From the NCBI RefSeq assembly GCF_000295955.2, contig NZ_ALXE01000068.1, forward strand, positions 57,304-121,303: a stretch of DNA of 64,000 nucleotides. The letters run 5' to 3'. The notes beneath the pieces were generated by a model that made no database searches, was not told the DNA's origin, and saw only the letters and a program-made list of their open reading frames with translations. This DNA is from Pantoea sp. A4. GTDB lineage: Bacteria > Pseudomonadota > Gammaproteobacteria > Enterobacterales > Enterobacteriaceae. This document shows positions 25,744 to 34,405 of the stretch, piece after piece (position 1 is the first letter of the stretch; every line of letters starts with the position of its first letter). The translations under genes were made by a program, and so were the position numbers.

Positions 25744-27582
25744 GTGACTATGTTGTATCGCCGTTTTGAACGTTTTATCAATATCTTCCAGGATGCACCC
25801 ACCGATGCGCCGCCGACCAAAGTCGGCGCATTTTATCTCTACTACCTGCGCCAGGTGTGGCCAAGCTTCGCTATCTTACTAGTGGTGGGGCTGGTGGGTG
25901 CGCTGATTGAGGTCGCGCTGTTTAGCTACCTCAGCCGGATTATCGACCTGGTTAACCACTCTACCCCTGCCACGCTGTTCCGCGATAACTGGCCGGTCCT
26001 GCTGTGGATGGGGTTTGTCGCCATGATCCTGCGGCCCATTTTTATCGCGCTGCACGATGTGCTGGTGCATCAGACCATTAACCCCGGCATGACCAGTATG
26101 ATCCGCTGGCAGAACCACAACTACGTGCTGCGTCAGAGCCTTAACTTTTTCCAGAATGACTTCGCCGGGCGCATCGCCCAGCGCATTATGCAGACCGGTA
26201 ACTCCCTGCGTGATTCCGCCGTACAGCTGGTGGATGCCATCTGGCATGTGTTGATTTATGCCCTGACGGCGCTGTTTCTGTTCGCCGAAGCCGACTGGCG
26301 GCTGATGATTCCGCTGCTGCTGTGGATCTTCACTTACATTGCCGCACTGCGCTACTTTGTGCCGCGCGTAAAAGCGCGTTCGGTGATCTCTTCCGAAGCA
26401 CGTTCGAAGCTGATGGGCACCATCGTCGATGGTTACACCAATATCACCACGCTGAAACTGTTTGCCCATAACGATCTGGAAAAACAGCACGCCAGAGCGG
26501 CGATTCAGGAGCAAACGGACACCACACAGCAGGCGGGCCGCATGGTGACCCGTATGGATGTCACCCTCTCGACCCTCAACGGCATTCTGGTGGTGGCAAC
26601 CTCTGGCCTGGCACTGTGGCTGTGGAGCCAGTCGCTGATAAGCGTAGGGGCGATTGCGCTGGCCACCGGTCTGGCGATTCGCCTGGTCAACATGTCGGGT
26701 TGGGTGATGTGGGTGGTGAACGGTATTTTCGAAAATATCGGTACCGTGCAGGATGGCCTGACCACCATCGCTCAGCCGCTGAGCGTACAGGATGTACCGC
26801 AGGCCAAAACGCTGCGGGTTACGCGCGGTGAGATCCGCTTTGCCGATGTCCGTTTCGACTACAACGGTAGCCGTCAGGTGATTAATCACCTCAATTTGCA
26901 GATTCAGCCTGGGGAGAAAATTGGCCTGATTGGCCCTTCTGGCGCGGGTAAATCCACGCTGGTGAATCTCCTGCTGCGCCTGTATGACCTGAACGGCGGC
27001 CAGATTTTGATCGACGATCAGGATATCGCGCAAGTCAGCCAGCAGAGCCTGCGCGGGCAGATTGGCATGATTACGCAGGATACCTCGCTGCTGCACCGTT
27101 CAATCCGCGATAACCTGCTGTATGGCCGCCCCGATGCGACCGAGCAAGAGCTGGCACAGGCAATTCACCGCGCGCGCGCCGATGAGTTTATTCCTCTGCT
27201 GTCCGACCCACAGGGCCGAACCGGGCTGGATGCACACGTTGGCGAACGCGGTGTAAAACTCTCGGGTGGGCAGCGCCAGCGTATTGCCATTGCACGGGTG
27301 CTGCTGAAAGATGCTCCAATCCTGATTATGGATGAAGCCACGTCAGCGCTGGATTCTGAAGTGGAGGCCGCGATTCAGGAGAGCCTGGAAGGGTTGATGG
27401 AGGGCAAAACGGTGATTGCCATCGCTCACCGCCTGTCGACCATCGCCAAAATGGATCGCCTGATTGTGTTAGAGAAGGGCCAGATTGTTGAAATCGGTAG
27501 CCACCACGAACTGCTGGCGAAAAACGGCCTGTATGCCCGCCTGTGGCAACATCAGACCGGAGGTTTTGTCGGCGTTGATTAA
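25744..27582 (+). CDS. ABC exporter, membrane domain fused to ATPase
   Basis: A 612-residue half-transporter. The type I exporter membrane domain (six helices) covers about residues 25-330. The ATPase has Walker A GPSGAGKST (397-405), the signature LSGGQ (506-510), Walker B ILIMDEATSALD (about 526-537) and the H-loop histidine in IAHRLST. All catalytic residues are intact. It should act as a homodimer in the inner membrane, exporting lipids or drugs. The GTG at 25744 has GGAG 5 bases upstream; an ATG two codons later is possible. Its last 4 bases overlap the convergent acyltransferase gene. Confidence 0.87.
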   Translation: MTMLYRRFERFINIFQDAPTDAPPTKVGAFYLYYLRQVWPSFAILLVVGLVGALIEVALFSYLSRIIDLVNHSTPATLFRDNWPVLLWMGFVAMILRPIFIALHDVLVHQTINPGMTSMIRWQNHNYVLRQSLNFFQNDFAGRIAQRIMQTGNSLRDSAVQLVDAIWHVLIYALTALFLFAEADWRLMIPLLLWIFTYIAALRYFVPRVKARSVISSEARSKLMGTIVDGYTNITTLKLFAHNDLEKQHARAAIQEQTDTTQQAGRMVTRMDVTLSTLNGILVVATSGLALWLWSQSLISVGAIALATGLAIRLVNMSGWVMWVVNGIFENIGTVQDGLTTIAQPLSVQDVPQAKTLRVTRGEIRFADVRFDYNGSRQVINHLNLQIQPGEKIGLIGPSGAGKSTLVNLLLRLYDLNGGQILIDDQDIAQVSQQSLRGQIGMITQDTSLLHRSIRDNLLYGRPDATEQELAQAIHRARADEFIPLLSDPQGRTGLDAHVGERGVKLSGGQRQRIAIARVLLKDAPILIMDEATSALDSEVEAAIQESLEGLMEGKTVIAIAHRLSTIAKMDRLIVLEKGQIVEIGSHHELLAKNGLYARLWQHQTGGFVGVD

Positions 27583-28703
27583 TCACCGCGCCGAAATGGC
27601 AGGGACTCGCGTGCCTCAACGGCCCAGGCCCGCACCCCTGCCCGTTCTTCGTTAAGAAACTGCGCCACCGCTTCACGCAGGCCCGGATGCTGCAACTGAT
27701 GCCAGGAACGGGTCAGTTGCGGCTCAAAGCCGCGCACCAGCTTATGCTCGCCCTGCGCGCCGGCATCAAAACGTTGCAGGCCATGCGCAATCGCATACTC
27801 CATGCCCTGATAGAAACAGGTCTCAAAATGCAGGTGGTTAAACTCCGCCAGGCATCCCCAGTAGCGGCCATATAAGGTGTGGCTGTCGACCAGGTAGAAG
27901 GCCATCGCCACCGGCTGTTCGCCCAGTGAGGCGATCACCACCCGAATTTGCTCCGGCATTCTGGCCGCCAGCAGGCTAAAGAAATGCCGGGTCAGATAGG
28001 GGCGCTGGCCGCGCACCGCGTAGGTGTTGGCATAACAGGTATAGATAAAATCCCACTGCGTTTCCGTTAGCTCATCGCCCTGATACCAGCCAAAGGTGAA
28101 GCCACTCTCTGCCACCTGCTCACGCTCTTTCCGCATCTGCTTGCGCTTACGCGACATCAGCGTGGCGAGAAAATCCTGAAAATCCCCGTAGCCGTGATTG
28201 AGCCAGTGATACTGACAGCCGAGCCGTTCCAGCCAGTGTGGCTGCTCACTTAACAGTGCGTCTGCCGGGGCATCGGTGAAATTGATATGTGCACCGCTCA
28301 AGCCCTGCTGTGCCAGATAATCGGGCAGGTCGGCAAGCAGTTGCCGCGCAGCCATCGCATCTCCCAGCAGTCGTGCGCCACCCACCGGACTGAACGGGAT
28401 CGCCCCAAGCCATTTGGGATAATAGCGAATGCCTGCGCGCTGGCAGGCATCTGCCCAGCCGTGGTCAAAGACGTACTCGCCCGATGAGTTGTGTTTACGG
28501 TAACCGGGAATGGCGGCGGTAATTTGCCCTGCCTCTTGCCACACCAGATGTTCACTGCGCCAGCCCGATTCCGGACGCACGCTGTGGCTCTCTTCCAGCG
28601 ACAGTAAAAAAGCATGGCGCAGAAACGGCTGGTCGTCTGGCAGCAGCCGATCCCAGTTTTCCGGCGCAATATCGGTCAGAGTGTGCAAGGCGCGAAGTGG
28701 CAT
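27579..28703 (-). CDS. FemAB-like/GNAT-fold acyltransferase (COG3146, DUF482 family)
   Basis: A 374-residue protein with the blocks of the COG3146 family: HGWADACQRAGIRYYPKWLGAIPFSPVGGARLL (about 92-125), SRKRKQMRKEREQV, TYAVRGQRPYLT and RYWGCLAEFNHLHFETCFYQGMEYAI near the C terminus. The fold is a duplicated GNAT domain related to FemAB peptidyltransferases; the acceptor is not known. AGGAA lies 7 bases before the ATG. It faces the divergent LysR gene (122 bp), which may regulate it. Confidence 0.78.
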   Translation of the reverse strand: MPLRALHTLTDIAPENWDRLLPDDQPFLRHAFLLSLEESHSVRPESGWRSEHLVWQEAGQITAAIPGYRKHNSSGEYVFDHGWADACQRAGIRYYPKWLGAIPFSPVGGARLLGDAMAARQLLADLPDYLAQQGLSGAHINFTDAPADALLSEQPHWLERLGCQYHWLNHGYGDFQDFLATLMSRKRKQMRKEREQVAESGFTFGWYQGDELTETQWDFIYTCYANTYAVRGQRPYLTRHFFSLLAARMPEQIRVVIASLGEQPVAMAFYLVDSHTLYGRYWGCLAEFNHLHFETCFYQGMEYAIAHGLQRFDAGAQGEHKLVRGFEPQLTRSWHQLQHPGLREAVAQFLNEERAGVRAWAVEARESLPFRRGD

Positions 28704-28825
28704 CAGGGGTTCCTTCAATCTGGACTGGCTGTCAGTCAAACAGGTTTTGCGGTGCGGGGGAAGCCCGGTGGCACTGAATGCAACCTGACCGTATACTCGG
28801 TTTTTTTAGCCTGAGGGGTGGATAG

Positions 28826-29722
28826 ATGGATCGGCTCGACTGCGATCGCATGTTTGTTGCGGTGCTGGAACTCGGCAGTTTCGCCGCCGCCGCCACACGC
28901 CTGGGCACCAGCAGCGGCCAGGCGTCAAAACTGGTTTCCCGCCTTGAGCAGCAGCTCGGGGTGCAACTGTTCAAACGCAGCACGCGCGCCCTTTCTCCCA
29001 CAGAAGTGGGACTGGCCTATTATGAGCGGGTGAAAACCTTGCTGGAGGCCTTCGATGCACTGGATACCTCAGTGCGAGATACCGCGCAATCCCCGGTAGG
29101 ACGCCTGAAAATCAGCGTGCCAGGCACCTTTGGCAGCGTGGTGCTCTCCCCAGTGCTGGTGGAATTTGCCCGGCGCTATCCGCGTATAGAGCTGGATGTC
29201 AGCTTTTCCGATCGCCCCGCGAACGTTGTGGATGAGGGCTTTGATCTGGCGATTCGCATTGGCAATCTGAGCGACAGCAGCCTGGTGGCTCGACGACTCA
29301 GCGACATCCACATCTGTGTGGCTGCCGCCCCCCACTATCTGCAACAGTTTGGCACGCCGCAGCACTGGAACCAGCTTGAGCATCATCAGTGCATTACGGA
29401 TACCAATTTTCGTGACCCGTGGCACTGGCCGTTTGTCTCCTGTAGCGGTGAAGTGGTGAATGTGCCAGTGCGAGGCCGACTGCGCTTCTCCAATACGGAA
29501 GCCTGCTTACAGGCGGCTGTTGCGGGCCTTGGCATCGCGCGGTTGCCTGACTTTATCGCCGCCAGTGCCCTGCATCGTGGCGACATCACGCTGATACTAG
29601 AATCCTGGGCTGAACCGCCGCTGGGTCTGTTCGCTCTCTATCCTTCGGCACGTCATCTGGCACACAAAACCCGCCTGTTGATTGATTTCCTCGCCCACCA
29701 CTTTGCCAGCACGGCTCACTAA
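28826..29722 (+). CDS. LysR-family transcriptional regulator (CrgA-like)
   Basis: A 298-residue LysR regulator. The HTH lies at about 16-50 (GSFAAAATRLGTSSGQASKLVSRLEQQLG) and the effector domain starts at GRLKISVPGTFG. TATACT at 28793-28798 is a plausible -10. Likely target: the divergent acyltransferase gene, itself, or both. It ends with a good terminator at 29727. Confidence 0.84.
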   Translation: MDRLDCDRMFVAVLELGSFAAAATRLGTSSGQASKLVSRLEQQLGVQLFKRSTRALSPTEVGLAYYERVKTLLEAFDALDTSVRDTAQSPVGRLKISVPGTFGSVVLSPVLVEFARRYPRIELDVSFSDRPANVVDEGFDLAIRIGNLSDSSLVARRLSDIHICVAAAPHYLQQFGTPQHWNQLEHHQCITDTNFRDPWHWPFVSCSGEVVNVPVRGRLRFSNTEACLQAAVAGLGIARLPDFIAASALHRGDITLILESWAEPPLGLFALYPSARHLAHKTRLLIDFLAHHFASTAH

Positions 29723-29726
29723 CGCC

Positions 29727-29760
29727 ATTCCTTCCATTATGGAAGGAATTATTCCCTTTT
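29727..29760 (+). terminator. Intrinsic terminator after the CrgA-like LysR gene
   Basis: Perfect 9-bp stem ATTCCTTCC / GGAAGGAAT, 5-base loop, then an AT-rich tail ending in CCCTTTTT. Confidence 0.7.
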
Positions 29761-29827
29761 TGCCCGGATTATCACCGCTATGGCAGCAGGCTAAGCTGTG
29801 TGCAGTAAAGACACAGGAGCTAAAGTG

Positions 29828-30787
29828 ATGTTGGTAAACGGTCAGTGGAGTGCAGAGTGGCACCCGGTACAGGCAACAGATAAACAGGGTGGCTTCGTCC
29901 GCCAGACCTCCAGTTTTCGTCACTGGATAAGTCACGACGGCAGCACTGAATTTGCCGCAGAGCCCAATCGCTACCATCTGTACGTAGCGTTAATCTGCCC
30001 GTGGGCCTCGCGCACGCTGATCGCCCGTAACCTGAAAGGGCTGCAGTCGGTCATCAGCGTTTCCGTCGTGGAGCCCCAGTTGGGTGAGCAAGGCTGGGGC
30101 TTTGGTGATTATCCTGGTGCGAATCGCGATACGCTAAACGGCGCACGCTATCTCCATGAGCTGTATACCCGCGCCGCCGCAGATTTTACCGGACGCGCCA
30201 CGGTGCCGGTACTGTGGGATAAAAAGCTGAATACCATCGTGAACAATGAGTCAGCGGATATCCTGCGTATGCTGAACAGCGGCTTTGGCACGCTGGCGGA
30301 CGATCGCTATGATCTGTATCCCGCCGCATTGCAGCAGGAGATCGATGCACTCAATGATCGGATCTATCCGCGCCTGAATAATGGCGTTTACCGCACCGGA
30401 TTCGCCACCACGCAGCAAAGTTATCAGCAGGCATTTACCGAGGTGTTTAGCGAGCTGGATGATCTGGAGGCAAGGTTGAGTGATGGCCGCACCTTCCTGT
30501 TCGGCGAACATCTGACCGAGACGGATATCCGCCTGTTTGTCACGCTGGTACGTTTTGACGTGGCCTATCACGGCCTGTTTAAGTGTAATTTGCGCCGCCT
30601 GCATGACTATCCGCGACTGAGCCGCTATCTGAAGAGTATGCTGGCGGTTTCTGGCGTGCGTGAAACGGTCAATATCGACCATATCAAGCAGGGCTACTAC
30701 TCGATTAAAGCGCTCAACCCGAACGGTATCGTGCCTGTCGGGCCGGACATGAGTGAATATGGATTACAGGAAACCAGACATGCCTAA
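29828..30787 (+). CDS. yqjG: Glutathionyl-hydroquinone reductase YqjG
   Basis: A 319-residue Xi-class glutathione transferase. The catalytic cysteine is C57 in VALICPWASRT, and RYHLYVAL, TVPVLWDKK, NNESADILRMLN and TVNIDHIKQGYYS are family blocks shared with E. coli YqjG by recall. The enzyme reduces glutathionyl-hydroquinones to hydroquinones. AGGAG lies 8 bases before the ATG; the GTG one codon earlier is possible. The last 8 bases overlap the start of the ypfH-like gene, implying coupled translation. Confidence 0.88.
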   Translation: MLVNGQWSAEWHPVQATDKQGGFVRQTSSFRHWISHDGSTEFAAEPNRYHLYVALICPWASRTLIARNLKGLQSVISVSVVEPQLGEQGWGFGDYPGANRDTLNGARYLHELYTRAAADFTGRATVPVLWDKKLNTIVNNESADILRMLNSGFGTLADDRYDLYPAALQQEIDALNDRIYPRLNNGVYRTGFATTQQSYQQAFTEVFSELDDLEARLSDGRTFLFGEHLTETDIRLFVTLVRFDVAYHGLFKCNLRRLHDYPRLSRYLKSMLAVSGVRETVNIDHIKQGYYSIKALNPNGIVPVGPDMSEYGLQETRHA

Positions 30788-31388
30788 AGCATTAGTGATT
30801 TTTCTGCACGGCGTTGGCAGCAATGGGGCCGATCTCGCCCCGCTCGGGCAACACTGGGCTACCTTGCTGCCGGATGTGCAGTTTGCCGCACCCAATGCCC
30901 CCTTTGAGTTTGAAGGCGGCTTTGGCGGCTATCAGTGGTTTAGCCTGACGGGCGTTACCAGTGACAACCGGCCACAGCGTGTGCGGGCAGCACGTGAGGC
31001 GTTTGATGCCACGCTGACGCAGATTATGGCGCAGTACGGCATGGCAGAGGCATGGGATAAGGTGATTCTGGTGGGCTTTTCGCAAGGCTCGATTATGGCG
31101 CTGGATGCACTGGCAACTGGCCGTTATCCATTGGCGGGCGTGGTCGCGTTTTCCGGGCGTCTGGCATGCGATGATGCCCTTACCCCACGCCAGCACACCC
31201 CGGCTTTATTGATTCATGGCCAGGCCGATGGCGTGATTCCGTGGCAAGAGAGTGAAAGCGCCTGTCAGCGTTTGCAGGCAGCCGGTCTGCCGGTTGAACT
31301 GGCCTATGAACGCTCGACCGAACACACCATTTCCCCGGAAGGCGCGCTGCGAGCGGCGACATTTATCGCCCAGTGTCTGCGCGATTAA
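30780..31388 (+). CDS. ypfH: Carboxylesterase/phospholipase-family hydrolase (YpfH-like)
   Basis: A 202-residue alpha/beta-hydrolase of the phospholipase/carboxylesterase family. The nucleophile is S101 in VGFSQGS, with D150 (GQADGVIP) and H182 (TEHTISPE) completing the triad; FLHGVGSNG gives the oxyanion loop. E. coli YpfH is an esterase of similar length. The start lies inside the yqjG 3' end (ATGCCTAA overlap) with AGGAA 7 bases upstream. An earlier in-frame GTG is weaker. Confidence 0.83.
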   Translation: MPKALVIFLHGVGSNGADLAPLGQHWATLLPDVQFAAPNAPFEFEGGFGGYQWFSLTGVTSDNRPQRVRAAREAFDATLTQIMAQYGMAEAWDKVILVGFSQGSIMALDALATGRYPLAGVVAFSGRLACDDALTPRQHTPALLIHGQADGVIPWQESESACQRLQAAGLPVELAYERSTEHTISPEGALRAATFIAQCLRD

Positions 31389-31396
31389 GTCCATGA

Positions 31397-31421
31397 AAGG
31401 GTGCGCTACTCACGCACCCTT
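31397..31421. terminator. Bidirectional hairpin between ypfH and crcB
   Basis: Perfect 9-bp stem AAGGGTGCG / CGCACCCTT, 7-base loop, in the 37-bp gap between convergent stops. The tail is only weakly T-rich on either strand. Confidence 0.6.
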
Positions 31422-31425
31422 GCGC

Positions 31426-31803
31426 TTATCCCAGTAAATTCACCAGGGCAAAACCGGCAAACGTCATCAGCAGCGAACCGATCACGTGCGTCATCACACT
31501 GGCCATCGCCCACAGATATTTCCCGCCCTGCAACAGCACCATAATTTCTGCCGAGAAGGTCGAGAACGTGGTCAGCCCACCGCAGAAGCCAGTAGTAATT
31601 AACAGCTTCCACGCGGGATCGAGCTGCGGGTTACGCAGAAACCACGCCAGTGCACCGCCAATGATAAATCCGCCAACCAGGTTAACGATCAGCGTGCCAG
31701 GCGGCAAATTGGGGAACAGTGCATTAAAACGCATCGCCAGCAGCCAGCGCAGCGTACAGCCTGCGGTGCCGCCAATCATTACGGCCAGTAAAGACTTCAA
31801 CAT
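31426..31803 (-). CDS. crcB: Fluoride channel CrcB (Fluc)
   Basis: A 125-residue, four-helix protein, the size of E. coli CrcB. GGTAGCTLRWLL, GTLIVNLVGGFIIGG and GFCGGLTTFSTFS are the Fluc signatures; the TTFSTFS phenylalanines line the ion pathway and the central NxxG asparagine is present. It forms antiparallel dimers that export fluoride. The start chosen gives the family length; the open frame continues 34 codons into the riboswitch leader. A fluoride riboswitch lies 90 bases upstream. Confidence 0.93.
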   Translation of the reverse strand: MLKSLLAVMIGGTAGCTLRWLLAMRFNALFPNLPPGTLIVNLVGGFIIGGALAWFLRNPQLDPAWKLLITTGFCGGLTTFSTFSAEIMVLLQGGKYLWAMASVMTHVIGSLLMTFAGFALVNLLG

Positions 31804-31892
31804 GAGTGAGTTCCGAAGTAAGACACGTATGCGGTGGCGTGAGGCGGGACGTGCCTGACACTCCACCGCCTCAACGTGAGGTTTATGGATTA

Positions 31893-31957
31893 TGTCAGGC
31901 GTCATCAGCCGCTGAATCAGCAGGCGGTTGGGAAAGGTGGAACGCCATCACCCTGTG
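31893..31957 (-). ncRNA. Fluoride riboswitch (crcB motif)
   Basis: Read on the minus strand, the segment contains GGGTGATGGCGTTCCACC, then AACCGCC, a CTGCTGATTCAGCGG stem and GGCTGATGACGCCTGAC. These are the conserved blocks of the crcB RNA motif, including the GATGGC...GCC pseudoknot partners and the GCTGATGACGCC 3' end. It is 90 nt before the crcB start. A possible expression-platform stem pairs GCGGTGG with CCACCGC (31863-31869 with 31831-31837). Confidence 0.92.
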
Positions 31958-32024
31958 CCACAGCATAACGCTGGCCAGGCGGTAAAACAACGGCGGCATT
32001 TATCTTTGAGTGATGCAGGAGAAT

Positions 32025-32948
32025 TCAGTCCGGTTCTCCGCTGCATAGCCGTTCCTGAGCCTCCAGAATAAGCTGACGCTGCTCATCAATGCGCGTGGCG
32101 GAGTAGATATCGATATTCAAGGTATTCGCTTCGCCATCGGTTAATGCGCGGTAGCACAGCCCTTCCTGATTAAACTTACATTTTGACTGCGGCATCAGTG
32201 CAAATCCTTTTCCCCTGGCGATGTGGCTCAGCATGACCAGCGAGTCATCCGGCTCTTTCACTCTTTTCAGTGAAAAGCGCAGCCGGGAGAAGTAATTTTC
32301 ACACTTATCGTAAAACAGCGGATTCGCACTGCGCGAAAACCAGAACAGCGGTAAATCCGCGACATCTTCCAGCGCCACTTTCTCTTTCAGGCTGGCAGGA
32401 TGGGCAGAAGGCATCGCTACTAACAGCGGTTCTCGACACACCCAGCGATACCGCACGGTGTCTTCATGGTCGAGGCTCTTTTCGCCGGTAAGCACCAGAT
32501 CAAGGGTATTTTTAGATAAGCACTGTAGTAGCTGAGACGAAGTCAGATTCGGCGTCTCAATGTCATTGACGGCATCAAGTTCGATCAGCTTATCGCTAAT
32601 TGGTGATATCAACTCAAAATTCAGCGTGCGGGTGAGACCAATTCGCAGGCTCCCTTCATTCAACAGGGTTCCTGATTTTAATGCATTGAGTTCATAAAGA
32701 ATGCTTTCCGCTTTCACGACCAACGCCCGCCCAGCTTCGGTCAGGCTGACATCATGTGTCGTTCGGCTGAAGAGCTGCTTGCCGAGGGTGGCTTCAAGGC
32801 ATTTAATTTGCCGGGTAAGCGGGGGCTGTGTCATAAGCAGGCGTTCAGCAGCCCGGCGAAAATTCAGTTCATGGGCCACCGCAAGAAAGCACTGTAGCTG
32901 CTTCACACTCGGCAGGTTGTTGCTGATAAGGTGCACTGCGGTACTCAT
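32025..32948 (-). CDS. LysR-family transcriptional regulator, divergent from a SotB-like exporter
   Basis: A 307-residue LysR protein (MSTAVHL start, AGGA 8 bases upstream; an ATG three codons earlier has no spacing to it). The HTH is LNFRRAAERLLMTQPPLTRQIKCLEATLG, typical of the BenM/CatR-like subgroup. It is divergent from an MFS gene, with a 7-bp inverted repeat between them at 33003-33021. It probably activates or represses that exporter. The effector is unknown. Confidence 0.83.
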   Translation of the reverse strand: MSTAVHLISNNLPSVKQLQCFLAVAHELNFRRAAERLLMTQPPLTRQIKCLEATLGKQLFSRTTHDVSLTEAGRALVVKAESILYELNALKSGTLLNEGSLRIGLTRTLNFELISPISDKLIELDAVNDIETPNLTSSQLLQCLSKNTLDLVLTGEKSLDHEDTVRYRWVCREPLLVAMPSAHPASLKEKVALEDVADLPLFWFSRSANPLFYDKCENYFSRLRFSLKRVKEPDDSLVMLSHIARGKGFALMPQSKCKFNQEGLCYRALTDGEANTLNIDIYSATRIDEQRQLILEAQERLCSGEPD

Positions 32949-33002
32949 AGATTCCATCCTGTCGCGGCAATACCTAAATTGTATTACAGATTTAACAATT
33001 CC

Positions 33003-33021
33003 ATCAATTTCGTCAATTGAT
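33003..33021. promoter_or_regulatory. Likely LysR box between the LysR and SotB-like genes
   Basis: ATCAATT-N5-AATTGAT is a perfect 19-bp interrupted palindrome in the divergent gap. Its size fits the recognition half of LysR binding regions. Confidence 0.55.
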
Positions 33022-33127
33022 AAATTTACCTCGTCGCCAACACCCCCAGTTTTTTAAAAAAAACTCATTCATCTCTGCATAAATATTAAAAACCATCACC
33101 GTTGTTAAAATAACTTCGAGGTAAAAC

Positions 33128-34342
33128 ATGACTATTGAAAATACTCCGCAAACGATGACATTACGATCGTGGCTTGCGCTATTTATCCTGGCACTTTCCA
33201 CCTTTACCATAGTGACGACCGAACTCGCGCCCGTTGGTTTATTAACACCGATCGCTGAAGGTTTAAACGCTTCCGAATCAGCAGTAGGCATGACCGTTTC
33301 ACTTTACGCCTGGGTTGGCGCGCTAAGCGCGCTTTTTGCCTCGGTATTTCTGGGCAATGTCGCTAAAAAACGCCTTTTGCTAACGTTAACCGTCGTGCTA
33401 TTTCTCTCTAACGTCCTCGCCGCCACGGTGAATACTTACTCAATGCTACTTGCAGCGCGAATTATTGGTGCGTTAGCGCATGGCGCATTCTGGGCGATGA
33501 TTGGTGCGGCTGCGGTTGCTATGGTGCCTGCTAAATATGTGGGTGCTGCAACCTCTATCGTGTTTGGTGGCGTTTCCGCTGCCAGCGTATTCGGTGTCCC
33601 CATTTCAAACTTTATTGGCATTCACTTTGGCTGGAGACAAGCATTCTGGTCGATGGCAGTATTTAGCGTCATCGCTTTTACAGGTATCACGGTACTGATT
33701 CCGCAAATTAACAGCAAAAGTTCGATTGGATTTGCTGCACTGAAAAGCGTATTTAAATCCTCTACATTGTGGAAAATTTACTCTGCCACGCTGTTGGCCG
33801 TAACAGCGCACTTTGCCGCCTTCACCTACATTGAGCCGTGGTTGAATACACAAGCGGCCTTAAGTAAATCAATCATCCCGATGGTGCTGTTTGTTTACGG
33901 TATTGCTGGACTGGCTGGCAACTTCCTTACTGGTCTGGTGATCGACAAATATCTCAAACCCACCGTATCCATTTCAGTCTTGCTAATTGGTGCAGTGCTG
34001 CTGTTTACTGGATTATCGGGTTCTACCCTCTCAGGCACCGCAGTCTTTGCCTCCATCATCATCTGGGGTGTGGCAATATCAGGAATCTTCGTGGGCTTCC
34101 AGACCTGGGTATTACGTATGGCGGAGGATAAAGCTTTTCCTGCCTCAGCGGTTTACGTTTCATTTTTCAATACGGCAATTGGTGTTGGAGCATCGGTGGG
34201 CGCATGGATAGTTTCCGCCTATTCTCTTCCGATGCTATATAGCGTTGCGGGTACGGCGATTGCGCTATCTGTGCTGCTGGTCGCGGCCATTCCTGCCAAA
34301 GTTAAGCGCCAAGAAAACACGGTGCTTGCACCAAGGCACTGA
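33128..34342 (+). CDS. MFS sugar/drug efflux transporter, SotB-like
   Basis: A 404-residue, 12-segment MFS protein. FTIVTTELAPVGLLTPIAEGL at the start and ARIIGALAHGAFWAMIGAAA are typical of the SotB/YdeA sugar efflux group (arabinose and IPTG export in E. coli). GAGG lies 6 bases before the ATG. It ends with a very strong bidirectional terminator at 34352. The base composition is somewhat more AT-rich than its neighbours at the 5' end. Substrate not determined. Confidence 0.8.
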   Translation: MTIENTPQTMTLRSWLALFILALSTFTIVTTELAPVGLLTPIAEGLNASESAVGMTVSLYAWVGALSALFASVFLGNVAKKRLLLTLTVVLFLSNVLAATVNTYSMLLAARIIGALAHGAFWAMIGAAAVAMVPAKYVGAATSIVFGGVSAASVFGVPISNFIGIHFGWRQAFWSMAVFSVIAFTGITVLIPQINSKSSIGFAALKSVFKSSTLWKIYSATLLAVTAHFAAFTYIEPWLNTQAALSKSIIPMVLFVYGIAGLAGNFLTGLVIDKYLKPTVSISVLLIGAVLLFTGLSGSTLSGTAVFASIIIWGVAISGIFVGFQTWVLRMAEDKAFPASAVYVSFFNTAIGVGASVGAWIVSAYSLPMLYSVAGTAIALSVLLVAAIPAKVKRQENTVLAPRH

Positions 34343-34351
34343 TCAATGGAT

Positions 34352-34388
34352 AAAAAAATCCGTAATCTTTAAGAGATTACGGATTTTT
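34352..34388. terminator. Strong bidirectional terminator (SotB-like gene / aldo-keto reductase)
   Basis: The stem TCCGTAATCT / AGATTACGGA is flanked by AAAAAA on one side and TTTTT on the other, with a short TTAAG loop. It can stop both convergent transcripts. Confidence 0.93.
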
Positions 34389-34405
34389 GCTGTCTGGCTT
34401 ATCCG

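Noticed and set aside
25879..27096. 405-codon open frame on the minus strand opposite the ABC exporter
   Set aside because: The translation is a His/Gln/Arg-rich low-information chain that mirrors codon bias of the true gene; no start signals or domain.
31804..31905. 34-codon N-terminal extension of CrcB
   Set aside because: It would run into the fluoride riboswitch and exceed the family length.
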